Shown: positions 42,828 to 52,839 of the stretch, piece by piece | Numbering within the stretch: position 1 is the first letter of the stretch | Layout: every line of letters begins with the position of its first letter | Assembly (NCBI GenBank): GCA_021234155.1 | Contig: JAJEKV010000642.1 | Span: 1-64,000, forward strand | DNA: 64,000 bases | DNA from: Isoetes taiwanensis | Taxonomy: Eukaryota; Streptophyta; Lycopodiopsida; Isoetales; Isoetaceae | Reading direction: 5' to 3' | Made by a program: the position numbers and the translations under genes | The notes under the pieces: model-generated | The model's database searches: none | The model's input: the letters and a program-made list of their open reading frames with translations, nothing else | Told to the model about the DNA's origin: nothing

Positions 42828-42840
42828 CACTACAAGAACC
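42828..42840 (+). other. CACTA-transposon-like terminus
   Basis: CACTACAAGAACC resembles the terminal sequence of plant CACTA (En/Spm) elements. It is followed by short repeated motifs containing GTGTC/GACAC (42845-42930) that could be subterminal repeats. I did not find a matching inverted end. Confidence 0.35.
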
Positions 42841-42929
42841 TTGTGACAAGCCATAGGTGTAGTGACAATTTTGTGTTGAACGCTAATATATTGACACAAA
42901 GTCTTTGTGTCGTGTCAAAATTGTGTCTA

Positions 42930-44190
42930 ATGTATAGCGTCAAGTATTCTGTGAAAGCAGTGACATCCTTTTGTCAACTTTTTATGCAATTTAAGTAAGT
43001 TATTGCAACAACTTCTGAACAATATTATAGCTAAGTTTTGACAAGCTTCTCTTAAGCCACATAACAAGATGTTATCCAAAATTTCATCTAATATTTTGAC
43101 TAATTGTGAGAAGCATTTATCAACTTTATATTACAATTTAAGTGGGCCGTTGCAACAATTTTTAAGCAATATTATATCTAAATCACGTCAACATTTTTCT
43201 AATTATTCTATATACATCATTAAAGATATAGTATTGCATCAAGGGATATAGTAAGGGATGCATTGTAGGAAGGGATGCATTGATAGCTTGGCCCTGCCAG
43301 CTATGGCAGATCCAAATTTGGTGTTGCTAGAGTTTTCAGCTATGGTAGGCATTTCCATTCGGCTGTTTTTGTTGTTCATTCAGCCACTAATTTTGAAGGA
43401 AAAGTAGTATTTTGGTGGAATATGGCCGTAGTTCCACGGTTTGCAGACGCCCCTTTTTCTTACAAAAACTTATATCATAATATCCTGGAGCTCCAATTCC
43501 AAAAGCTCTATCGTATGGAATCTGATGGATTTAGCAGCATAATTGCTCCCTAAATGCTCCAAATACAATATTTTCTCCAGCTTTGTTCGATAGCTCATTA
43601 CATCCCTAAACCCTCTGTTCCGATGGCTTTGCGGTTTTCTCTCGGTTTTGCCCCTTTTTGGGTTGTCGAAGGGTAAATTTTGATTGATGGGCCAGCAGGT
43701 GGATTTTGGTTTTGGATGGCTGAGATCGTTTTGGAGGGAGGACAATGGAAATTTTGCTAACCTGTATTAGTCAGCATTATTGGGTTGGGCCTTGCTGTCG
43801 TCGATTAGCATTAGGTGCTGTTCATCACAAAGCTTCTCTTCTCGGCTATTGCAAAATTATACAATTTGAATTTTTGTTTAATCACCTTCTGAGATGGTAC
43901 CCAGGCCTTTAAGTTACGTCTAAGACGTGTTCAATATTCACAGTGGGAATTCCATGGCCGTTAGGAACACCCCTAGGCAGAAATGCGGGTTCAAACCCCA
44001 CATGTTCCAAAACAGAGTGGGTCCAACCTCGCAGGTTTGGAACCAAAGATATGTTTGCGGCATCTGCTATAAATTTCTTGTACAAAATTAATCACGTTTA
44101 GAGAGAGAATAGAATAGGTTATTGCATTAGGCAAGCAAACAAAACTATAGATGTATCGTCCAATCTTTGGAAATCGATGGTTCTAAGTAC
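42930..44190. other. No recognised gene
   Basis: AT-rich sequence without supported genes. The segment 44140-44175 (GATGTATCGTCCAATCTTTG and following) resembles 48207-48245 (GACGTACCGTTCAACCTTTG and following). Both lie near palindromic GGAAACCCTTCC motifs and may be parts of one dispersed repeat. Confidence 0.4.
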
Positions 44191-44204
44191 TCCCTATTTG
44201 GGTT

Positions 44205-44680
44205 GGCCTCCCATGGAAACCCTTCCAAATTTCCATGGAAACCCTTCCAATTTTCCATGCAAAATAGGAAGGGTTTCCATGGAAACCCTTCCGGCTTTCA
44301 ATAAAACCAGGAAGGGTTTCCATGGAAACCCTTCCTATTTTCCAAACAGGGAAAATAGGAAGGGTTTCCATGGAAAATAGGAAGGGTTTCCCTTGAAACC
44401 CTTCCTGGTTTTAATGGAAAATTGGAAGGGTTTCCCATTTGAAAATTGGAAGGGTTTCCTCGGAAAATGGGAAGGGTTTCCATTTTTTTTTCTCAAGGCG
44501 CACGGCGCCCAACACGGACGCCGCCATTAATGGTGCACGCTTGTGCACGCTCATAAATATGCACGACACTCAAGAATTTAAATTTAAATTCAAATGGAAA
44601 CCCTTCCTATTTTCCAAAGCCATGGGAAAATAGGAAGGGTTTCCACAAATGGGGGAAAATAGGAAGGGTTTCCACGTTTG
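44205..44680. repeat. Array of palindromically arranged GGAAACCCTTCC motifs
   Basis: About fifteen copies of a 12-mer occur within 475 bp, as GGAAACCCTTCC or its reverse complement GGAAGGGTTTCC. They often meet head to head at CCATGG (for example 44268-44290 and 44311-44334) and are spaced by AT-rich TTTTCC/GGAAAA linkers. The transcript would form extended hairpins. Each unit contains AAACCCT, the plant telomere heptamer core, but the units are not tandem telomere repeats. Further copies lie at 45047-45115 and 48097-48142. Confidence 0.85.
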
Positions 44681-44779
44681 ATAAAAAATTTCTAAGGGCG
44701 CTTCTTGCGCTTTGCTCTCCGCCATTTTTTTTGTATGCAGTAACTTCTAAGCATTTTGTGAATATACTCTTAACAGACA

Positions 44780-44960
44780 ATGACGATTCTCCTAAATTCT
44801 ATCAAGGTTTTCTTAGATTTCCCAAGATCCCTTGAAGACTCCCCTAGATTCTCTAGTATTCCATAAAGATTTCCTTAGAGTTCCCAAGATGCTACGAGAT
44901 TCTTCGAAATTCCCTTCCGTCTCCCATAAACCTCCAAAATTCCACAAAGATTCCATTACA
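44780..44960. repeat. Second GATTC-rich block
   Basis: Imperfect short units like those at 39830-40530 (ACGATTCTCCTAAATTCTAT, GACTCCCCTAGATTCTCTAG). Confidence 0.6.
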
Positions 44961-45046
44961 TTTATACAATAGTAGTACTCCATCTCACGTAATTTGTGTG
45001 TTCTATGCTAGAACTATATGCTTACATTTTCTCATCTGACTGTTAG

Positions 45047-45115
45047 GAAGGGTTTCCATAGGAAGAGGAAAATATGAAGGGTTTTCGCGCAAGGAGGAAA
45101 ATAGGTAGGGTTTCC
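45047..45115. repeat. GGAAGGGTTTCC motif outlier cluster
   Basis: One exact and two degenerate copies of the GGAAGGGTTTCC motif (TATGAAGGGTTTTC, TAGGTAGGGTTTCC) are separated by GGAGGAAAATA linkers. This shows the motif family beyond the main array. Confidence 0.65.
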
Positions 45116-46820
45116 ACATGCAGCTAGAAATTTTATGGTGTAAGATTAACTAAGGAATTGAGACCCCAAAGGGCACAATAGAGAAACTGCATAAAACCGC
45201 CTCCATGCATGTGAAAAAGTAGCGTGCGACTCTTCAAATGTGGTTTGAATTCAACAACACAGTTTGATATATGGCAAACAAACTATGCTCAGAGTTGAAA
45301 TATCGTGTGGAAATGCATAACTGCTTGGCCTCAAAGTCCCATCTATTCTCATCCACAGGTTGGGGCAAACTATTGGAGAGAATTGGAGAGGACAAATTGT
45401 TGAAAAAGATTGGAGAAAGAGGGAACAACAAGATAGAATGTGAATAGAATAGAGCATTTAGGCTAGTTAGAAATTGTTTAGACCATGATACATATGTGCA
45501 TTTTCACAATAGACAATTTCTTATATTGGATTCAATTCAATTCGAGCATGGATACATACAATTGATGATCTGTTCTATTAATTTGACAAAGCTTTACTAT
45601 CACTAGGCTCAAAATATGATGAGCAACATTATTGGCTAGTTTCTAAGAGTATTATATCTTTAGAACTATATATGCATAGACCCTAGAGCTTCACATAGAT
45701 GGCTTTGAAAATGCCATCAATTATAGTTCTTGTTACAATATTTGATAAATTGCTGGAATGACAATGATGTTGAAGTTTGGTGTTTAATGCATGACTTCTA
45801 GTTCGATAGAGGTTTGTTGTCCTAAAGATGAAAAGGATGAGAATTGAGGAGTTTGAGGAGCATGGGTAGCCAAAAACATTGAGAATGAGTTTGAGGAGAT
45901 CTAAGCTCCATGAAGGACCAATCTCATAAAACGTATCCTTAGAAGCTTTACCAGTACATAGTAGAAACTAGAATCTATCAGATCTATTTTTGCATAAATT
46001 GTTGAAGTATTGTAAAATTCTGTGATCCTTTTTAAAAATGACAGGGCCCAGAGCATGTCAAGCTTGTCATAGCAGAACATCCAGGTTTACAGTTTGTGAG
46101 ATAAGAAATTTGGGCAGAGTTTTTGATTGATTGGGCTCCAAAGCAAAAAGCAAAATATATAATAACATTCCCATGTTGTCAAAATAGAACTTGCTGTCAA
46201 ACATAGAACTCTATTATTTTTTGCTAAACTGTGTAAAAAGTTCTAGGACCTTTTGTTCCAACCTTGTAGCAAGAGATTTAAACAAAACAAAATATTCATG
46301 TTAGTATCCATATTGGTCTACATAAGTTAACACTCATGTATTGAAACAAACCAAACACAATCTCTGCCAATATAATAATCTTCATTGTCATACATCCCAT
46401 GCTTATTATGGACTGCAATTAAGGGCTCATTCAGGCTTTCACAAATGGTCATTCTATCATCAAGTTTCATATAAGTGTGATAATAGCAGCAATTAGACAC
46501 ACACCCTCCAAGATGTAGTCCCAGATAGTTTAAATAACGGTGAATATTATTTATCATCAACGCCCTCTATTATATGCATGCCCTAAATCAATGGCTAGGA
46601 ACATGAACCTCTAAGCTGCACCTAGTTAAGGATTAAAAAGACAATACATGTAAGGAGGTCCAGCCAGCTAAAACTTACACTGATTTAGTTGGCAGTCTAC
46701 TGGAAAGATTTGAACTCTTGTCCCGTGACTTAGGAGCACCCACTGTTTCCGTAAGGTTTATTCATCGGTCATCATTCCCTTCGTTTACCAGGGCTTCTAA
46801 AATAAGCACTTTCTACTTTT
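45116..46820. other. No recognised gene
   Basis: AT-rich. A minus-strand frame at 46327-46560 is open for 77 codons and has a Cys/Tyr-rich start (GGCVSNCCYYHTYMKL), but I cannot assign it. Confidence 0.4.
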
Positions 46821-46898
46821 CAGATTCAAGGAAATTGTATACAATAGAACTCCTAGCTCCAGATTCAAGGAAATTGTATACAATAGAACTCCAAGCTC
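46821..46898 (+). repeat. Two-copy 40-bp tandem repeat
   Basis: CAGATTCAAGGAAATTGTAT and its continuation to AGCTC occurs twice in a row with one mismatch. Confidence 0.9.
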
Positions 46899-47355
46899 CC
46901 GTGGCATATGCATAACAAAACCATAGAATTTAAACTAAGCCAATTTATAAGAAAACTATTGAGAGAATGGGCAAATAATAAATTTCGCATTATCTTACCT
47001 TTACATTCCATAAGCAGGCAATGCTTGGCACCTGGAGATAGACAAGGACTTACTGATCCACCACTTATATATACCTTCTCTAACTTGTGTGTGTTGATCT
47101 TGAGCAAGATCTCAAGCTCCTTAAAAATACTGCAGAAACATCAATAAAGAATGGAATTTCAAATTTGATTCTTGAGAAACCCCTAAGTAATAAAGGCAGT
47201 ACAAAGAAAAGAAGATGAGGTTTTGGAATTGCGTCTAAAACCTACTGGGCAAAACTTCCAACTCGTTTTGCCATAAAGCTTAAGATTTGTCAGCTGGGAT
47301 TTGCCAGCCAAATGACTTGATTGTTTCGCCATAGCGAGAGCAAGAAAGACTTGTT

Positions 47356-47398
47356 ACCTGTAGCCACAAACCGTTTTACCTGTAGCCACAAACCATTT
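47356..47398 (+). repeat. Two-copy short tandem repeat
   Basis: ACCTGTAGCCACAAACCGTT is followed at once by ACCTGTAGCCACAAACCATT. Confidence 0.85.
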
Positions 47399-47692
47399 TT
47401 TGGATGTCCTAAATCGCCCCCCAATGCCCTTATCTGAATCAGCTTCCTGAAGCGCCAGTTTTTCCGAAATCTAGTTGGAGGAAGAAATCATGGACTTCCA
47501 GACTTGAAATCATCGGAAATGCCATAGAAGGATCTCTACTTGCATAGCCGCTGCATCTGAAATGCTCTACTCCACCACCGAACTGGCTGAAGCAAAGATT
47601 TTGTAAATAATTTTTTCAGACTTGAATCCTTATCAGTGAGAAAATAACTTCCAAAAATCCAAAAAAGAGATTATTTTTTACCTGTGAAACCC

Positions 47693-47791
47693 TCAACTCT
47701 GGTTTTGATAATCGCCACACAGCTGGAAGAATAGCAAAGAACAAAAAACACAACTCTGGTTTTGATAATCGCCACACCGCCGGAAGAATAG
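47693..47791 (+). repeat. Two-copy 56-bp tandem repeat
   Basis: CTGGTTTTGATAATCGCCAC with the following GGAAGAATAGCA is repeated at a 56-bp interval with a few mismatches. Confidence 0.85.
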
Positions 47792-47799
47792 CAGCACGA

Positions 47800-49250
47800 T
47801 CATTCTTATGTGTCTGAAATGCAGCAAGGGCGGATCATTTGCAATTGCTGGCCTCCACCTAGTCAAAGAAGTAATGCACAATATGGCCTTCTGTACCTGA
47901 TTGCTGCTATAAAATGCTTTCTTGATCGACTGCGGCCCTTCCTTAATCGCCAATTGCAAAGAACACCGCCGGAGGAAGAGGTAAGAACCAAAAAAATTTG
48001 CTTTCCTGAAAAAGCTCTTCAAGAATAGCCGTAGAAATTTAATTCTAAGAATTAATTACAGGCGGATATCGTGCACCGAAAAAAAAAATTATATTCTTGT
48101 GGAAACCCTTCCGGATTTCAAGGAAATTGGGAAGGGTTTCCCAAATTTTTTTTTTTAATAACCCCAATCGGGGGGAGATAGTGTGAGCGTTTGGAAATAG
48201 GAACTCCAAACAAAATTATTGACGTACCGTTCAACCTTTGGAAATGGAACTTCAAATCTGAATCCCGATCCCGCACTTTCTTTCCCCTTGTCTTGGTTCT
48301 TGATGGTGGGCAAAAATCATAGAGCGGCGGCGGTGCAGAAGCTGCAAGATCACACCATTCTTTGCTTCTGTGGTAAATGCTTAACGGATCTGTGCTTCTT
48401 GTTTGCCAAGAAAAATCAAGTATATTTTTCTTCCTAAGAAATTCTTGTTTTTTGTAGGGCTAAATGGGTCGATCGCATAAAGGCGGAAGGAGCTTGCATC
48501 TCTTTCGTCATCTTCTTTCTTACGGCGAGGGTTAGTTCAAGGATTTTTTAAAGATCGGCGTGCCATGATGTCAGTGTTGGAAAATCGATTGAACAATCTT
48601 GTCAACATTGCAAAATTGTTGCTCCGGGGGTCTCTGTAGATAAAATCGTGGCTAGGATCATTGTTTCTATCTCGGTCACAATTTTTCTCGAGAGGACATT
48701 TTGGTGGGCTATCTTGGGGATTCCCCTACGCCCTACATAGGCTTGCAAGATCTAAACCAACCTTCTTCACAAAATCAAAATTCGATTGCTTCTGATCGAA
48801 TTCATATTTTGGGCTCCTTTCACCTCTTAGGAAAAATGAGAAAGAAATTTTGTTAATTGGCTTTTATTTTACGAGGAGAATAAGGCGGTAGTATATATTG
48901 CATCTAGGATGCCTGCGCCTATAGTGCAGACCCATTGTGTTTTATCGAGGTGTGTTATTGTTTATGATTTATGTTTGTTAGAAAACCGCAATTTCAATGA
49001 ACAAGTTTTTGACATTACATCACCGGATTTAATATATCGGTGAAAGCGCAATGTCTGCAATAACCGAGTTTCTTTTTCTTTAGTTGAGCCATGATAGACA
49101 TTTTATCTACGGAATAAAACTAATTCTTTGCTTTGCATTGTAAGGTTACTTGCGGCGTTTGCTGACATCGGGCCATCATGCATGCTACAATTTGGGTCGG
49201 ATCGCTTGCGTCAATATGGGGCCTTAATTAGCTATGATACTTAAATATAT
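47800..49250. other. No recognised gene; one palindromic-motif copy
   Basis: GTGGAAACCCTTCC...GGAAGGGTTTCC at 48100-48140 belongs to the motif family of 44205-44680. Otherwise I see no supported gene, RNA or mobile element. Confidence 0.45.
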
Positions 49251-49254
49251 TGTT

Positions 49255-49846
49255 TCATATGCTAAATCCTCTTACGGTATGGTAGGGCACATTGTCGGTG
49301 TGGTCATATAAAGATAAAGCTTCTATAAACTTGCCCTTTCTACACTCTCCATTGCACGCACTTTTCAGGTCCTTCTGGGTCCATTGCATTGTCCTCTTTG
49401 CAGGAATGGCCTCAATTCCATTAGCAGAAAATATGTTATCCATCAGTTTTTGCGATTCCACTAGCATACTGAGTAATCCTTCTTGAACCAAGTCCTCCTC
49501 CGATTGTATCGTTTTGCACGGCGTCTTGAGTTAGAATTATAAGCATGACCATTAGAAGCCGCTTGTTTGCTTAGACTTGGTTGTTTAAAGACTCTTGCCG
49601 TTCCATTAACAGATGTATCGGCCAACGCGTTTATGTTTTTAGTATTTCCATTCGTGCTGCCAGATGACATATTGCCATTTCCAAGAATGTTGCCATTATG
49701 AGGAACCTTTCTTGCAGAAACACTTCCTTTTTTTCACTTGAAGCTGGCGGCACTAGAGTTGTTGCAGTGGCATCACCCACTTTTCTTGGCTCCCTAACGA
49801 CATGTGACTTTCTGGACAAAATCTGGGGTGTTTGGATTCTTGGCAT
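49255..49846 (-). pseudogene. Unrecognised protein-coding remnant
   Basis: Three minus-strand frames overlap end to end. The first starts MPRIQTPQILSRKSHVV at 49846. The second contains MSSGSTNGNTKNINALADT and FKQPSLSKQAASNGHAYN. The third runs VESQKLMDNIFSANGIEAIP, MQWTQKDLKSACNGE and ends at 49255. The joins near 49730 and 49495 look like single-base frameshifts in one gene of about 195 codons. Composition is Ser/Asn/Ala/Lys-rich in the first half and helical in the last. I recognise no family. Confidence 0.35.
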
Positions 49847-49861
49847 ACACCCTGCAGCAGC

Positions 49862-50184
49862 AGTCTATTGACTGCCGGATGCTACAAAGCTGCCATGCTC
49901 ATGATCACAAAACAAGAACAAGACAAGAAATATGTACAAAGAATGAAGGGAGCGTGGCCAAATGAGGCTCTCCAAATATGAGATAAACACGAAAGTACAT
50001 CGAGAAGAGGCTCGGTCTAATATAGTGTAGACCGCAAATCGAGCCATTACACTAACTAAATCTAATCCCTACACTTATGTTAACCTAATCATGCCAAGTG
50101 TCGGTCCGCGCCCACTTGACACCTAACATGTGCATGCACCTAACATGTGCATGCACAATGTTAACTTTCACTAGGTGGTTAACA
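49862..50184 (-). repeat. Probable LTR of an unidentified retrotransposon
   Basis: On the minus strand the sequence starts TGTTAACCACC, is preceded by a purine-rich ACTTTAGGGGAGGCG (50185-50199) that fits a polypurine tract, and contains a TATA-like ACTATATTAG near 50020. The lower end is uncertain (a CA near 49862-49872). No Pol sequence was recognised upstream. It includes a direct repeat of ACCTAACATGTGCATGC at 50122-50155. Confidence 0.4.
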
Positions 50185-50499
50185 CGCCTCCCCTAAAGTT
50201 TTTAGCACGAAAACATGTCTGGACTTTTATAAGACAAGTCGGACAATTACAACATGGTGCCAAAAATTTAGGGGCGAAAATAATGGTAATGGTTGGGTGG
50301 TGTCGTAAAAAAGATCTTCATGATTGCGTTGAGGGCCGAATAAGATCCGAATGAATGTCGATGGAGAACATGGATCATAGGAACATGGGCCAAAAAGCAG
50401 AAAAGACCATTCCCTTATATCATGGGTAAGTCATATTTAAAATAATTGCCCAAAATTCCACTTAAAAAAGGGGGTCTTCAAAGGTAAACCACGAAAAAT

Positions 50500-51000
50500 G
50501 CCCCAATATCACCATATAAAACTAGAATATATCCGGAAGAAGGCGTGGTGTGGCGTGGGTCTTGAGAGCGAGCGTGAGATCTGTTGGCCTGCGTGGGCCT
50601 TGTAGGCCATGAGCATAAGATAAAGGCACATTGTTTTGAGGTGATGGAGCTGGCGTGAGACAAAAAAATTCTCAATGCAGCGTGAATGTTTTTTTTAATG
50701 GGTCGTGGCTTCAAAGCGTGGTTTCTAGGTTTTAATGTAAGCGTGGAATCTGGGCGTGGAACGGAGTCCGGCGTGGAGCCGGAAAAACGTGGTCAAGCGT
50801 GGGCATGGAAAGAAGCGTGGATTTTTTGAATTTGGCGTGGATATGGCATGACCGTGGCTTAACGTGGCGTGAAGCGGCGTGGCGTGGTCGTGGGGCGATG
50901 GGCGTGGCGTGGGGCCACCGTGGTCAATGCGCAGGCGAAAGCGTGGCGTGGGGCTACCGTGGTCATCGCGGGCGCCCGTGGCGTGACCATAAAAATACTT
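50500..51000. repeat. GCGTGG-rich imperfect repeat tract
   Basis: GCGTGG, GTGGCGTGG and similar strings recur throughout. A longer unit, GCGTGGCGTGGGGC(C/T)ACCG followed by TGGTCA, occurs twice near 50903-50931 and 50941-50969. It may be the internal part of the retroelement whose LTR is at 49862-50184. No gene is supported. Confidence 0.55.
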
Positions 51001-52140
51001 TGAAAATTTTGGCATATCGACCATTGATCTTGGTAATTTTGATCATGGCCATCGAACCGTGAAATCCTAAAATGTGTTGGCTCTGCATCGGTAGGTGCAT
51101 CGTGTCTTGGCGGCAAAGATGGCGGTGAAGTTCACCGGGCTGCCGAGATATAATTGCTATTGCTATTTTCGAAAAATAGGTGTCGAATGGAGCTTAATGT
51201 CCGCCTTGAAGTCGCGATGTGAAAGAGATCCACGAAGGGAAAGTCTGATATGATGCCGAATTTGAAGCTTCCATAGATAGGAACTGGCCGGATGTTTATT
51301 GGAACAGAGCCGTTTGGTTGCCTGAAGCGTTGCTGCAGAGGGGAAATAGATGCTTCCACATTGAAGAGGCGATGAGCGTAAGCGAATCTTTGCTTAGGTT
51401 TGGATATTGGGTGCGTGCCCCTTAAGAATGTTCAAATCGTTTTAACTGATGAAATCATTTGCTTCTTTTGCAGATGGTACAGATTGAAGGAGACTGAAGG
51501 AATCACTTGAGACGTGCTGGCTTGGATAAAATATCTGACCCACAAAGATTTTCGAATAGAATCTAAGCGTGGTGATGAAAATGTTTACTTGTTTTGCGTC
51601 CTGAAAACCCGACTGATGCTTCCAAAATCCGATAGATAAGCCTCTTTGGGTGTGCAACGGTATATGTTTGAACAGATGGATGGGGGCTAGCCCCAGTGTT
51701 GGCCCTCTGTGCTTGAAGTGGGATGATAGAGCGTCAGCAACTTAGAATATCGGTGTGATGCACGCATTTGTGGAGGTAGAAATGAAATGAATCAAGGTAC
51801 CGGTGGTGAAAATCATAGTTGCTTGAATCATTGCCAACGGCTGGCTTTGTTATCTGCGATAATGTATAAGCTCAAGAAACTTCGGAACTCTTGTATTTGC
51901 AGAAGCTATGGGACAAAAATACCCGCTTTTGCGGAAGAAAACCTTCAAACTTCGGCGGCCGAGGGCAGGGAGGCTTTTCGGTTAAAGTTTCTATTGGGGC
52001 GATGGGATAGAGTTCTTTGGCAAAAGTTGCTGATTTTCTACAGCCTATTACGCCACACCAAGAAGATATTTTGGTATGGGTTTGTCATGAAGAAATTAAG
52101 GAGTGCAAACTTGTGAACTCTATGTATCGGTTTGTTGCTT
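51001..52140. other. No recognised gene
   Basis: Nothing supported. It may include decayed LINE sequence leading into 52140-52740. Confidence 0.35.
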
Positions 52141-52740
52141 GATCTTGATATTCTTCCTCCGATCTAATAAGTGGTCTCTTCAACTTCCTCCTCTTCAATG
52201 GCGGAAGGTGTGGTCTTGGGCATGGGACAAGCTACTTCATCCTAAAGTGGCGGTTCTTTGGTGGCGAGATTCTTCATAGGTGTCTTGGGTTAATGTGCTT
52301 GTCCATAAGTTTAACCCTAGAATATCAAATCGATTGTCGGTATGCAAGCATGGATGGAGACCATTGAGCATTGCTTTTCATGTGTGAACACCTTAGGCGG
52401 TATGGGACTGGTTGTTTTCCCTTTTTCAGGTTTCACTAACAAGTCAACAAACTGCTTTTGGCAATTTACCCAAGTACACAGACGAGTTACAAGGCGGGCT
52501 TTTCATCTAGCGGCCGGGATGGTTGCTTTGGACTATCTGGAAAAGACGAAGATTGATAATCTTCAAAGGTCTGGATGTGGCAGATAATCGTGTTCTCCAA
52601 GAAGCTCAAGGTTACATTGTAAAGTCGTATCATTGTTCTTCACTTGCCCCTCGCAAGAGGCGATTGATTTTTGAGGAGTTTTTGGATGTGCACTCTTATG
52701 CTTAGGCAGGTTGCTTCACTCGGTGGGTCTCCGCTTATCC
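52140..52740 (+). pseudogene. LINE ORF2 C-terminal end with zf-RVT-like region
   Basis: The plus strand reads QWRKVWSWAWDKLLHPKVAV and LWWRD near 52190-52270. Further along come CMQAWMETIEHCFSCVNT near 52340-52395, then LWTIWKRRRLIIFKG near 52525-52570, all in different frames. The order (W-x-x-W...P-K-V, Cys/His cluster with ETIEHCF, then WTIWKRR) is that of the zinc-binding domain at the end of plant L1-type LINE ORF2. A possible 3' end follows: AATAAA near 52796 and a homopolymer at 52821-52833. Confidence 0.7.
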
Positions 52741-52839
52741 GCTGAGATTTTATTCATGTCTCTGCATTTATACTTGTATTTGACTCTTTGATTGAATAAA
52801 GTCTGACGTCCTTCAACAATTTTTTTTTTTTTTGAACCC

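Noticed and set aside
44205-44680. Interstitial telomere array
   Set aside because: AAACCCT occurs inside each 12-mer, but the units alternate in orientation and are not tandem CCCTAAA heptamers.
44205-44680. CRISPR-like repeat-spacer array
   Set aside because: This is a plant nuclear context, with irregular spacing, mixed orientation and no cas genes. It is a palindromic repeat array.
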